41,191 nucleotides of DNA from Bacteroidales bacterium (GTDB taxonomy: Bacteria; Bacteroidota; Bacteroidia; Bacteroidales; UBA7960), in the NCBI GenBank assembly GCA_007129945.1, contig SKUN01000132.1, positions 1-41,191 on the forward strand, in the 5' to 3' direction. Position 1 is the first letter of the stretch; each line of letters starts with the position of its first letter. Position numbers and translations under genes: made by a program. Below, piece by piece: positions 18,863 through 27,337 of the stretch. The notes beneath the pieces were generated by a model that saw nothing but the letters and a program-made list of their open reading frames with translations, made no database searches and was not told the origin of the DNA.

Positions 18863-19900
18863 ATGGCACAAGAACCTCAGCAATCCCTGACGGGGAAAAC
18901 CCTCGAAGAGCTTCAATTAGTGGTCAGCGCGAACCACTGGCCGGCCTATACCGCCCGGCAGATTGCCGAATGGATCTATAAAAAGCGTGTCCGGCACCCC
19001 GACCAGATGACCAACATCCCCAAAAAAATAAGGGAGGAGCTGGCCAGGGATTACTGCATTGAATGGAAAGAACCGGTGGATGTACAGACAGCGTCAGACG
19101 GGACAAAGAAGTACCTGTTTCCCACCCATCATGGAGGGTATATCGAATCTGCCTACATCCCGGACGGGAAGCGCCATACCCTTTGCATTTCATCCCAGGT
19201 GGGCTGCCGCATGGGCTGCACTTTTTGCATGACCGCCCGTCAGGGGCTTCAGGGGCAGCTGACAGCCGGAGAAATACTCAACCAGGTTCACAGCCTGCCT
19301 GAAACAGGATCGCTGACAAACATTGTTTACATGGGCATGGGGGAACCATTCGACAACCCGGATGCCGTCATGAAAAGCCTTGAAATTCTTACTTCCGCTT
19401 ATGGCTACGGGATGAGTCCGCGACGGATAACAGTTTCTACCATCGGCCTGATTCCTGAAATGCAGCGATTTCTGGGAAGCAGCCGCTGCAACCTTGCCAT
19501 CAGCCTGCACTCCCCTTTCGATGAAGAACGCCGTCAACTGGTTCCCATTCAGAAAGCCCATCCGCTGGAAGAGGTCATCGGTACCATCGAAAAGTTTTCA
19601 ATGGAAAAACAAAGAAGGGTATCTTTTGAATATATTGTTTTTAAAAACTTAAATCACAGCCCCAAACATATCAAGGCCCTTGCTCGTTTGTTACATCGCA
19701 TCCGCTGCAGGATCAACCTGATGCGCTTTCACCCGGTACCCGGAAGTGACCTGCAGTCGCCGGATGAAGAAATCATGCAATCTTTCAAAACAGCCCTGGA
19801 GGCAAAGGGAATTACCACCACCATCAGGAAATCACGAGGAACAGATATTCAGGCTGCATGCGGTCAATTGTCTACAAATAAGAAGGCCCCCAGGAGATGA
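18863..19900 (+). CDS. rlmN: 23S rRNA (adenine-C2)-methyltransferase RlmN, radical SAM
   Basis: CRMGCTFCMTA radical SAM motif, YMGMGEPFDN, MRFHPVPGSDLQSP. Start at ATG 18863. Confidence 0.96.
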   Translation: MAQEPQQSLTGKTLEELQLVVSANHWPAYTARQIAEWIYKKRVRHPDQMTNIPKKIREELARDYCIEWKEPVDVQTASDGTKKYLFPTHHGGYIESAYIPDGKRHTLCISSQVGCRMGCTFCMTARQGLQGQLTAGEILNQVHSLPETGSLTNIVYMGMGEPFDNPDAVMKSLEILTSAYGYGMSPRRITVSTIGLIPEMQRFLGSSRCNLAISLHSPFDEERRQLVPIQKAHPLEEVIGTIEKFSMEKQRRVSFEYIVFKNLNHSPKHIKALARLLHRIRCRINLMRFHPVPGSDLQSPDEEIMQSFKTALEAKGITTTIRKSRGTDIQAACGQLSTNKKAPRR

Positions 19901-20025
19901 AGCAACAAATATTAAATAATTATAAATGTGCATTTTGACAGAATTTTCGTCGTATCTTTATCAATAAGCTTAAAATACAGTTAACTGGCTGACTGACAGG
20001 CGTAGCACACATTAACGGAATATCG

Positions 20026-21558
20026 ATGGTCGTACTTGGAAATATCATAAAAGCTGCCCTCGGAATCACAGATCTTGTATTACCTGATCATGATCCGGTG
20101 GAATCACAAAAAGAAATACTTAAAGGATTACTGGAAAAAGGAGCATCTACAGAATTCGGGCAAACATATGCATTTAAAAAGATCCTGAAACGGAATAACC
20201 TTGCTGACGCTTTTGCTGAAGAAGTTCCCTACCATGACTACGATGCGATGGATTCCCGCTGGTGGAGCAAACAGAAGGAAACGGACGCAGCCGGTGTAAC
20301 ATGGCCCGGCAAGGTTAAATATTATGCCCTGAGTGCCGGCACCACGGGGAAGGAAAGCAAAAGGATCCCCATAACTGAGGAGATGTTGGAAGCAATTCGA
20401 AAAACCAGTATTTATCAGATCCTGGCCACTTCAAACTTCGATTTTCCGGCCGATTTCTTTGAAAAAGAGATTATGATGCTCGGCAGCACCACCGACCTTA
20501 AAAAATCGGGGCATTACCTGGAAGGAGAGATCAGCGGAATTGCCGCAGGCAATATCCCTTCCTGGTTTGAACGTTTCTATCGCCCCGGGAAAAAAATTGC
20601 CTCCATAAAAGACTGGGATGAGCGGGTTGATGCCATTGCCAAAGAAGCTCCCAAATGGGATATCGGTGCCATGGCCGGGATTCCTTCCTGGAATGAGCTG
20701 ATGCTGAAAAGGGTCATTGAGTATAATAAGGCGGCAAACATTCATGAAATATGGCCCAACCTGAGGGTCTTCGCTTCCGGAGGGGTGGCTTTCGGGCCCT
20801 ATAAAAAATCTTTTGAGTCATTGATGGGAAAACCCCTCACCTATCTGGATACTTACCTGGCTTCAGAGGGTTTCCTGGCATTCCAGTCCAGGCCCAATAA
20901 CGATATGGCAATGGCTTTAGCCACCAACAATGGCATATATTTTGAATTTGTCCCCTTCACCAATGACAACATTGACGGGAAAGGCAGCATTGTTCAGGGC
21001 GCCAAAGCATTGACGCTGGAAGAAGTGGAGAACAATACGGACTATGTGCTGGTCATTTCTACGGTAGCCGGCACATGGCGCTATATGATCGGAGATACGG
21101 TAAAGTTCACAGATAAGGAAAGGGCAGAAATTGTCATCACCGGACGGACCAAACATTTTCTTAATGTGGTCGGATCACAGCTTTCGGTTATTCAGATGAA
21201 CGATGCCATGAGGCAGCTGGAAAACACCTTCGGGTTACGCATTCCGGAATTTACGGTTGCAGCGGTACGACCGGAACAGGACTATATACACCACTGGTAT
21301 CTGGGAGCTGAAGGCCAAGCCAGTGAAAATAAGCTCGCCAAAGCGCTTGACGAGGCATTGAAAGACACAAACAAAGCCTACGCAATGGCCCGTACAAAAG
21401 CCCTGAAAGAGGTGAAAGTCACGCTGACCAGCCCGGAGGCTTTCTATGCCTGGGTTGAACAAAACAAAGCCAAAGGCGGCCAGGTTAAAGTTCCCCGTGT
21501 AATGAAAGCCGGCGAATTTGAAGAATGGCAAGCGTTTGCGAAAAATTTCAAAGGTTGA
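20026..21558 (+). CDS. GH3-family protein (auxin-responsive promoter family / acyl-acid amido synthetase-like)
   Basis: YYALSAGTTGKESKRIPIT, FASGGVAFGPYKKSFE, VVISTVAGTWRYMIGDTVKFTD, ITGRTKHFLNVVGSQLS. Confidence 0.9.
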   Translation: MVVLGNIIKAALGITDLVLPDHDPVESQKEILKGLLEKGASTEFGQTYAFKKILKRNNLADAFAEEVPYHDYDAMDSRWWSKQKETDAAGVTWPGKVKYYALSAGTTGKESKRIPITEEMLEAIRKTSIYQILATSNFDFPADFFEKEIMMLGSTTDLKKSGHYLEGEISGIAAGNIPSWFERFYRPGKKIASIKDWDERVDAIAKEAPKWDIGAMAGIPSWNELMLKRVIEYNKAANIHEIWPNLRVFASGGVAFGPYKKSFESLMGKPLTYLDTYLASEGFLAFQSRPNNDMAMALATNNGIYFEFVPFTNDNIDGKGSIVQGAKALTLEEVENNTDYVLVISTVAGTWRYMIGDTVKFTDKERAEIVITGRTKHFLNVVGSQLSVIQMNDAMRQLENTFGLRIPEFTVAAVRPEQDYIHHWYLGAEGQASENKLAKALDEALKDTNKAYAMARTKALKEVKVTLTSPEAFYAWVEQNKAKGGQVKVPRVMKAGEFEEWQAFAKNFKG

Positions 21559-21685
21559 TCAGTGTGCAGATAACCACTTAACCCATTCAGGAAGCCTCTT
21601 AATCCTTATTTCTATTTTTTGTTTTGTTTTTAGTATTAAACGTTATATTTTTATGACGGATTAATATTACTTAAACAAAACAGAT

Positions 21686-22024
21686 ATGGAAACAAAAACA
21701 ATCGGAAACGGAATCTGGGTCCGGGAAACCCGCCGCCTGCGGCTTATTCCTTTTGGAAACATCACCCATGTGCGCTACCACAACGGCTTATCGGTCGTTT
21801 ATATGGGGAAAGAAATTCTGAAAAAGCTTCACACCCCCCTGAACGGTCTGGAGCAAAAAATGCCTGAAGACCTGTTCTTCAGGACCCACCGAAACTATAT
21901 TATCAACAAAGCCTTCGTCAGCACCTATGAACCAGAAGGCAGGGTCAGCCTTTTGGCAGGAAGGGAAATCGTCCCGGTTGCCCGCAGAAGAAGAAGATCA
22001 CTGGAAATTTTTCTTTCATCCTGA
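21686..22024 (+). CDS. stand-alone LytTR DNA-binding domain protein
   Basis: 112 aa; DLFFRTHRNYIINKAFV and EIVPVARRRRRSLEIFL; no receiver domain. Confidence 0.88.
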   Translation: METKTIGNGIWVRETRRLRLIPFGNITHVRYHNGLSVVYMGKEILKKLHTPLNGLEQKMPEDLFFRTHRNYIINKAFVSTYEPEGRVSLLAGREIVPVARRRRRSLEIFLSS

Positions 22025-22081
22025 GCAAAACGAGTGCTATCCTGATCATTTAGCCTGGTATTAATTAAACGATTTATAATC

Positions 22082-22402
22082 ATGGACACATCCGACGAAT
22101 TAAAAGAACTGATTACAGACAAGCAAGACATTGATTATGCTTTTTTGTTTCACGGTTATACCATCCTGGTAATGAAAAACGGTTCCAATGAAGTGGTTGA
22201 TATTCCCCTTTCCGCAATAGAAACGGCACTTACAGACCGGCTGTTTTTTCGGATTCACCGCTCATACCTGGTAAACCTCAGACGAGTCCGGGAAATGGAA
22301 ATCAAAAATAACCGCCTGCTGATCCGTATCCGGGGACATGAACTGCCTGTTGCCAGGCGGCGTAAAAGGCAGCTCCTTGAATTATTGGGCGCCGTAAATT
22401 AA
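22082..22402 (+). CDS. stand-alone LytTR DNA-binding domain protein (paralogue)
   Basis: 106 aa; RLFFRIHRSYLVNLRRV and HELPVARRRKRQLLELL; no receiver domain. Confidence 0.88.
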   Translation: MDTSDELKELITDKQDIDYAFLFHGYTILVMKNGSNEVVDIPLSAIETALTDRLFFRIHRSYLVNLRRVREMEIKNNRLLIRIRGHELPVARRRKRQLLELLGAVN

Positions 22403-22545
22403 AACAATAAGATCGTTTTACGGTTCCGCAATATCATTTCTTTTGTGTTTTAACTTGTTTGTTCACTAATTTATCAATAAATTTAGGGTGGGAATAATGT
22501 TATGCCCGCCCGGAGGAGGCCTGGATTTTCAGGTATTTTTAATTG

Positions 22546-22576
22546 GTAAGACGGCGGATTCCCCCTGTAAGACAGC
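22546..22576 (+). repeat. 10-bp direct repeat, 21-bp centre-to-centre
   Basis: GTAAGACGGC (22546-22555) and GTAAGACAGC (22567-22576), 9/10 identical. Confidence 0.8.
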
Positions 22577-22612
22577 ATTTTGTACCTACATATAAAACAG
22601 GAGGGTATCACC

Positions 22613-24280
22613 ATGAAAAACTCACCAACTCAACACAAAGAAGTCCAAAAGAAAAACCATCTGAACCTTCGGGTTATTCTGCTGCTGATTTTCTGCTTCC
22701 AGTGGATACCCCTTTCCCATGCAGGGCTTTCATCCACTGAAAACGAAAACAAAGCGCCCACAGGCATTTTTGAAGGGTTTTCTGCACCCGGGAAGGAGGT
22801 TGATACAACTGTCCATGCTGACCAGTGGCCGGACAATGACCCGATGACTTACGATATTGATGCCAGGGCGGCACTGGGAACTGCTTCTGCACTGATTGAC
22901 CGTTACCTGCAGCATGCTTTAACTTCTTTACGACTGATCGCCGGAAGTCCCGCCACAAGAAGCGGAATCTGGCCCGAGATCCGGCCGGGACTGATCACAC
23001 TTCGGGATGCCATCCCGGGAGCAGCCCTCTATATCGAACCGGACGGAGGATATTACAGCGTTGATGACGGTTATACAGGCCTCAACCTGTCAGACCGTGA
23101 ATACTTCAGTTCACTTTTCAGTGGAGAAGAGATCCATGGGTCCCTGATATACAGTCGCTCAACAGGTAAACAATCCGTTCTGATGGCAGTCCCCGTCTTT
23201 GAAGGTGAAGAGATTACCGGTGCTGTGGCCATTTCCATTTTCCTTGATGAGTTCCAACAACTGATCAGTAACGCCCTGAACCTGGATGACGATTACCTAT
23301 GGTATGTGTTGGATGAAGAAGGAACAACAGTTCTGCACCCACGTACCGATTTTGTTTTCATGAACCCAACCGAAGAGGGAAGCCCTTCTTTGCGTCATGC
23401 TGTTGAGACCATGAAGGCCCATTCTCACGGCTACACCTCCTACATTTTCGCTGGCAGAAACACCCATATTCTATTTTCCCAGGTACCCTTCAACAACTGG
23501 CGTGTGATACTGGGTAAAATCGGAGAAAGATCGGATGATCACTATATGCCTGAAGCCAGTGAGATTCTTGAAAACCTCAGGCAAACCTTTTCTGAAGAAT
23601 TGCGAAGGATGGACCGGCAACTGGACGATGCAGTAACCTCCTTCAACGGACAAATCCCGCCGGAACATGTGGCCAGAGACACATTCAGAAGACTTTACCA
23701 GGATAACCCCTATATCGTGACTTGTGCCCTCATAGATACCGATGGGGTATTGGTGTATGTGGAACCATCCGAATTTCATCCCTCGGAAGGTGCTCATATC
23801 CGGGACCAGGAAAATTATTTCCTTATGCAAAAAAACAGGGCTCCCATGCTCAGCAATTCCTTCCTCTCTGTAGAAGGATTTGATGCAGTAAGTCTGCAAC
23901 ATCCGATTATAGATGATGATGGCGCATTTCACGGCTCGGTCAGTCTGCTTATCAGGCCGGATGTAATGATTGAGGAGCTGGCTACTCCCTATATCGCTGA
24001 AACCATGTATGAGCCCTGGATCATGGAACCAGAAGGCCGGATTATCTTTGACAAGGCTTTTGAGGGAACCGGCAGAATGCTATTCCTGGACTACAGGTAT
24101 GAGGAGCTGCAAAGTTTACTGGAACTGGGCGATGCCATTGCAGGAAATCCCAGTGGTACAGGAGATTACGTATATCAGGATCCCGAGAGTGATCAGCGAA
24201 TGGTCAGAATGGCTGTCTGGGACACCATTCGCCTGCATGATGCAAGATGGAGGCTGATCATTTCATATGCACCGTACTAA
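22613..24280 (+). CDS. secreted/periplasmic protein with two Cache-like sensor modules
   Basis: Signal peptide; first module GGYYSVDDGYTGLNLSDREYFSSLFSGEEIHGSLIYSRSTGKQSVLMAVPVFEGEEITGAVAIS; second module LIDTDGVLVYVEPSE...IRDQENYFLMQ...HPIIDDDGAFHGSVSLLI. No C-terminal TM or output domain. Start at ATG 22613 with RBS AGGAGGG. Confidence 0.8.
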   Translation: MKNSPTQHKEVQKKNHLNLRVILLLIFCFQWIPLSHAGLSSTENENKAPTGIFEGFSAPGKEVDTTVHADQWPDNDPMTYDIDARAALGTASALIDRYLQHALTSLRLIAGSPATRSGIWPEIRPGLITLRDAIPGAALYIEPDGGYYSVDDGYTGLNLSDREYFSSLFSGEEIHGSLIYSRSTGKQSVLMAVPVFEGEEITGAVAISIFLDEFQQLISNALNLDDDYLWYVLDEEGTTVLHPRTDFVFMNPTEEGSPSLRHAVETMKAHSHGYTSYIFAGRNTHILFSQVPFNNWRVILGKIGERSDDHYMPEASEILENLRQTFSEELRRMDRQLDDAVTSFNGQIPPEHVARDTFRRLYQDNPYIVTCALIDTDGVLVYVEPSEFHPSEGAHIRDQENYFLMQKNRAPMLSNSFLSVEGFDAVSLQHPIIDDDGAFHGSVSLLIRPDVMIEELATPYIAETMYEPWIMEPEGRIIFDKAFEGTGRMLFLDYRYEELQSLLELGDAIAGNPSGTGDYVYQDPESDQRMVRMAVWDTIRLHDARWRLIISYAPY

Positions 24281-24299
24281 TAGCTAAAAATTTCCGCAA

Positions 24300-25181
24300 T
24301 TGACAATGAAAGCCCTGCCAAGGAAGTCTGAATCACCAGTTACTGACAACAATCTTATTAACCGGTTAATCTATATTCTCCCCCTTGGTGTATTGCTGCT
24401 GGCCTCGTGCATGCGTTTTCTGCTGTCAATAGACTATGCCGGCATCAGTGGCCAAAAAGTGGCGGAGCGACATCTGAGCAACGAAGAATATGCCAACAGA
24501 TTGGAAGCTGACGGATGGCCTGTCCATGAATTGAACACAGCCGCCGATCATGCATACCTGGACGATGAAGAAAAGAACCTGGTCCTTGCCCACAACCTGG
24601 TAAGATATGACCCGGGAAAGTTTGCACGGCAATATGTGACGGAGTACATTACGTATTTTGAGGGCAAAGAGTTTCATTACCCGGGCAGAGACCTTATTAT
24701 GCTGACTGAGGAAGGGGTTGAGCCCGCAGAAGAACTTTACTGGGAGCTCCTGAACACTGAACCGGTCGGGATCTTGTTTCCTTCACAGGGGTTACATGAA
24801 GCAGCAGTTTCCCACGCTGATTATCTTGTTCGAAATAAAACAAGGGGCCACGGCGGACAGGGTGGTCTGGTGGCGAGGATAGAGAGAGAGGGTGACTGGG
24901 ACCGACAGATCGGTGAAAATATAGCCTATGGCAGTTTTTCCCCTCATGATGCACTGATGTACATGCTGATCAATGACAACGTGGCTGACAGGACCCACAG
25001 GCAAAACATACTGAATCCGGGCTTCCGTTTTATCGGGGTGGCCATGGATTATCATCCGCTATTCCCGGATGGGGAAATTTACGTCATCAACTACGCCTTT
25101 TATTTCAGGGAAACCCAGTCCGGCGTCCGAAGACCCCATCAGGACAGAAGAAGAATCCGTCCAATCCACGTCTGGGATTAG
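24300..25181 (+). CDS. CAP (SCP/PR-1-like) domain protein
   Basis: GLHEAAVSHADYLVRNKTRGHGGQGG ... GENIAYGSFSPHDALMYMLINDNVADRTHRQNILNPGFRFIGVAMDYHP. Confidence 0.88.
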   Translation: MTMKALPRKSESPVTDNNLINRLIYILPLGVLLLASCMRFLLSIDYAGISGQKVAERHLSNEEYANRLEADGWPVHELNTAADHAYLDDEEKNLVLAHNLVRYDPGKFARQYVTEYITYFEGKEFHYPGRDLIMLTEEGVEPAEELYWELLNTEPVGILFPSQGLHEAAVSHADYLVRNKTRGHGGQGGLVARIEREGDWDRQIGENIAYGSFSPHDALMYMLINDNVADRTHRQNILNPGFRFIGVAMDYHPLFPDGEIYVINYAFYFRETQSGVRRPHQDRRRIRPIHVWD

Positions 25182-27265
25182 TATTCCAGCAGTTCACCGG
25201 CCGCAGCCTTAATTTTTTTCATTGACGGAAGAATGGCGGCCTCCAGATTCTTATGAAACCCGACAGGGGTAAAAGCAGACCCGACACGTTTTACCGGTGC
25301 ATCCAGGTACTCAAAAGCTTTATCCGTGATTTGTGCGACAAGCTCTCCGCCAAATCCGCTAAAAACTTTATCTTCATGAACCACCAATACGCGGTTGGTT
25401 TTTTTTACCGATTCCAGGATGGTGTCTGAATCCAGCGGTATCAGGGACCGGATATCTATGACTTCGATCTCCTTCCCGGTTTCCTCAGCAATCTTACCGG
25501 CTGCCTGAATACTCAGGTGGGTTGTATTGCCGTAAGTGATAATACTGAGATCACTGCCTTCCCTTCTTATCCTTGCTTTCCCGAAAGGAACCTCAAAATC
25601 ACCGGGCACAACAGTTTCAGCCACCCTTGCATTGTAAAGGGCTTTGGGCTCAAGGAACAATGTGGGGCCTTCGGATCGCATGGCTGTTCTTAATAATCCT
25701 GCAGCATCATCGGCAAATGAAGGATACACAACCCTTATACCCGGGAAAGTAGCCAATGCCGCCTCTGTGGTCTGGGAATGATACAAGCCTCCTCCGATGT
25801 AGCCCCCGGAGGCCAGCCTGATGGTCACATTGGGTGAAAACTGCCCGTTACTCCGCCAGTAATCATGGGTCATCTCCACATACTGCTCCATGGCCGGCCA
25901 AAAGTAATCGGCAAACTCAGCCCCTTCAATCACCACACGGATTTTCCCGTTAAACCGGGTCATTCCGTTGGCTGTCCCCACAATATAATCTTCGGCAATG
26001 GGCGCATTAAATACCCGTTCTATGCCAAATTCCTGCTGCATACCTTTGGTTACATTGAATATGCCCCCTTTCTCTTTGTATGCCACGTCCTGTCCCCAGA
26101 TAAATGTGTCCGGATTGTGCCGGAATTCGGCTTTCAGGGTTTCATTCAGGGCCGTGATCAGCTTTTTCTTCTCCCCCTCTTCGTCATGAATTCCTTCGGG
26201 ATATTTCTCAGGCTTGTATGGTTCAGGAAGCACATGGTCATAAATCGATCCGGGATCCGGATCAGGCTCTTTCATGATCTTTTTATGGGCATCAGTGATT
26301 ATCTTGCCCACCTCCTTGTCGATTTCCTTTTGCTCCTCTTTCGACATGATGTTATTGTCCGCAAGCAGCTGCTGGATCTTGCCGATGGGATCATTGGCTC
26401 TCACGCAGTGAAGCTCAGCCTCATCCCTGTAAAGGTCGTGCCGGTCACTGTTTGAATGGGATCCGATACGAACCACACTGGCATGAACGATTACCGGCTC
26501 CTGCTCTTCCAGCGCATGGCGGCGGGCTTCCCTCATGGCATTCATGGAACTCAGCACATCCTTACCATCGCAGTGAATGATCCGCAGATTTTTAAACCCG
26601 CTGAAGTTGTCAGCAGCTTTTCTGTTTGCAGTCTGGTCTTTTTTCGGTACGGAAATCCCATATCCGTTATCCTGAAACACGAAGATCACCGGCAGTTTTT
26701 CATTGCTGGCTCCGTTGATGGCCTCATACACATACCCTTCAGAAACAGAGGATTCGCCCTGAGAACTGATGGCCACCCCTTTATGTCCGTACCGCTTCAT
26801 GGCCCGGGCCACACCTACTGCATGCAAAGTATGGTTTCCTGTGGAAGAAGATACATTGTGAATGTTCCATTCCGGCTTGGCAAAATGGTTTGACATATGC
26901 CGCCCGCCACTGGCCGCATCAGTGGCTTTTGACAATCCGTTGCGCAGAATTTCTTCGGTGGAAATCCCCGCGGAGATGGCGACAAGCATGTCGCGGTAGT
27001 AAGGGAAAAGATGATCGGTTTTCCGGTCAAAAACCTGACCGATGGCCAGCTGAATGGCATCATGACCTGCATAAGGCGCATGGTAGGACCACCCAAGTGC
27101 CTGCTTAAGGTAATTGGGGGCTTTTTCGTCAAGTTTACGTCCCAGTGCCATCAACCGGTACCATTCCTTGAATTTCCCGGGTTTGACGTTTTTGAGTGTG
27201 TATTTTTTAGCCGGCTCTTTTGCGCTTTCTTTTTCTTTCCTGGTTTTATTTGTTTTGCTTGCCAT
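25178..27265 (-). CDS. fused alpha/beta E1 component of a thiamine-dependent 2-oxoacid dehydrogenase (branched-chain/pyruvate type)
   Basis: Alpha half: GRHMSNHFAKPEWNIHNVSSSTGNHTLHAVGVA, QGESSVSEGYVYEAIN. Beta half: FIWGQDVAYKEKGGIFNVTKGMQQEFG, RVFNAPIAEDYIVGTANGM. Confidence 0.92.
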   Translation of the reverse strand: MASKTNKTRKEKESAKEPAKKYTLKNVKPGKFKEWYRLMALGRKLDEKAPNYLKQALGWSYHAPYAGHDAIQLAIGQVFDRKTDHLFPYYRDMLVAISAGISTEEILRNGLSKATDAASGGRHMSNHFAKPEWNIHNVSSSTGNHTLHAVGVARAMKRYGHKGVAISSQGESSVSEGYVYEAINGASNEKLPVIFVFQDNGYGISVPKKDQTANRKAADNFSGFKNLRIIHCDGKDVLSSMNAMREARRHALEEQEPVIVHASVVRIGSHSNSDRHDLYRDEAELHCVRANDPIGKIQQLLADNNIMSKEEQKEIDKEVGKIITDAHKKIMKEPDPDPGSIYDHVLPEPYKPEKYPEGIHDEEGEKKKLITALNETLKAEFRHNPDTFIWGQDVAYKEKGGIFNVTKGMQQEFGIERVFNAPIAEDYIVGTANGMTRFNGKIRVVIEGAEFADYFWPAMEQYVEMTHDYWRSNGQFSPNVTIRLASGGYIGGGLYHSQTTEAALATFPGIRVVYPSFADDAAGLLRTAMRSEGPTLFLEPKALYNARVAETVVPGDFEVPFGKARIRREGSDLSIITYGNTTHLSIQAAGKIAEETGKEIEVIDIRSLIPLDSDTILESVKKTNRVLVVHEDKVFSGFGGELVAQITDKAFEYLDAPVKRVGSAFTPVGFHKNLEAAILPSMKKIKAAAGELLEY

Positions 27266-27337
27266 ATGTTCCTGGTATTTATTCTGAAAGTGACCATTTG
27301 TTTGTCGGGAAGTAAACAGCAGGAACAATGCTTTTGT

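Noticed and set aside
19938-19960. TTTG...TATCTTTA as a promoter for the GH3 gene
   Set aside because: Spacing is only 15 nt between elements, too short for the usual Bacteroidota geometry; left uncalled.
25865-26893. Plus-strand ORFs of 196 and 145 aa
   Set aside because: Antisense shadows of the fused E1 dehydrogenase gene.
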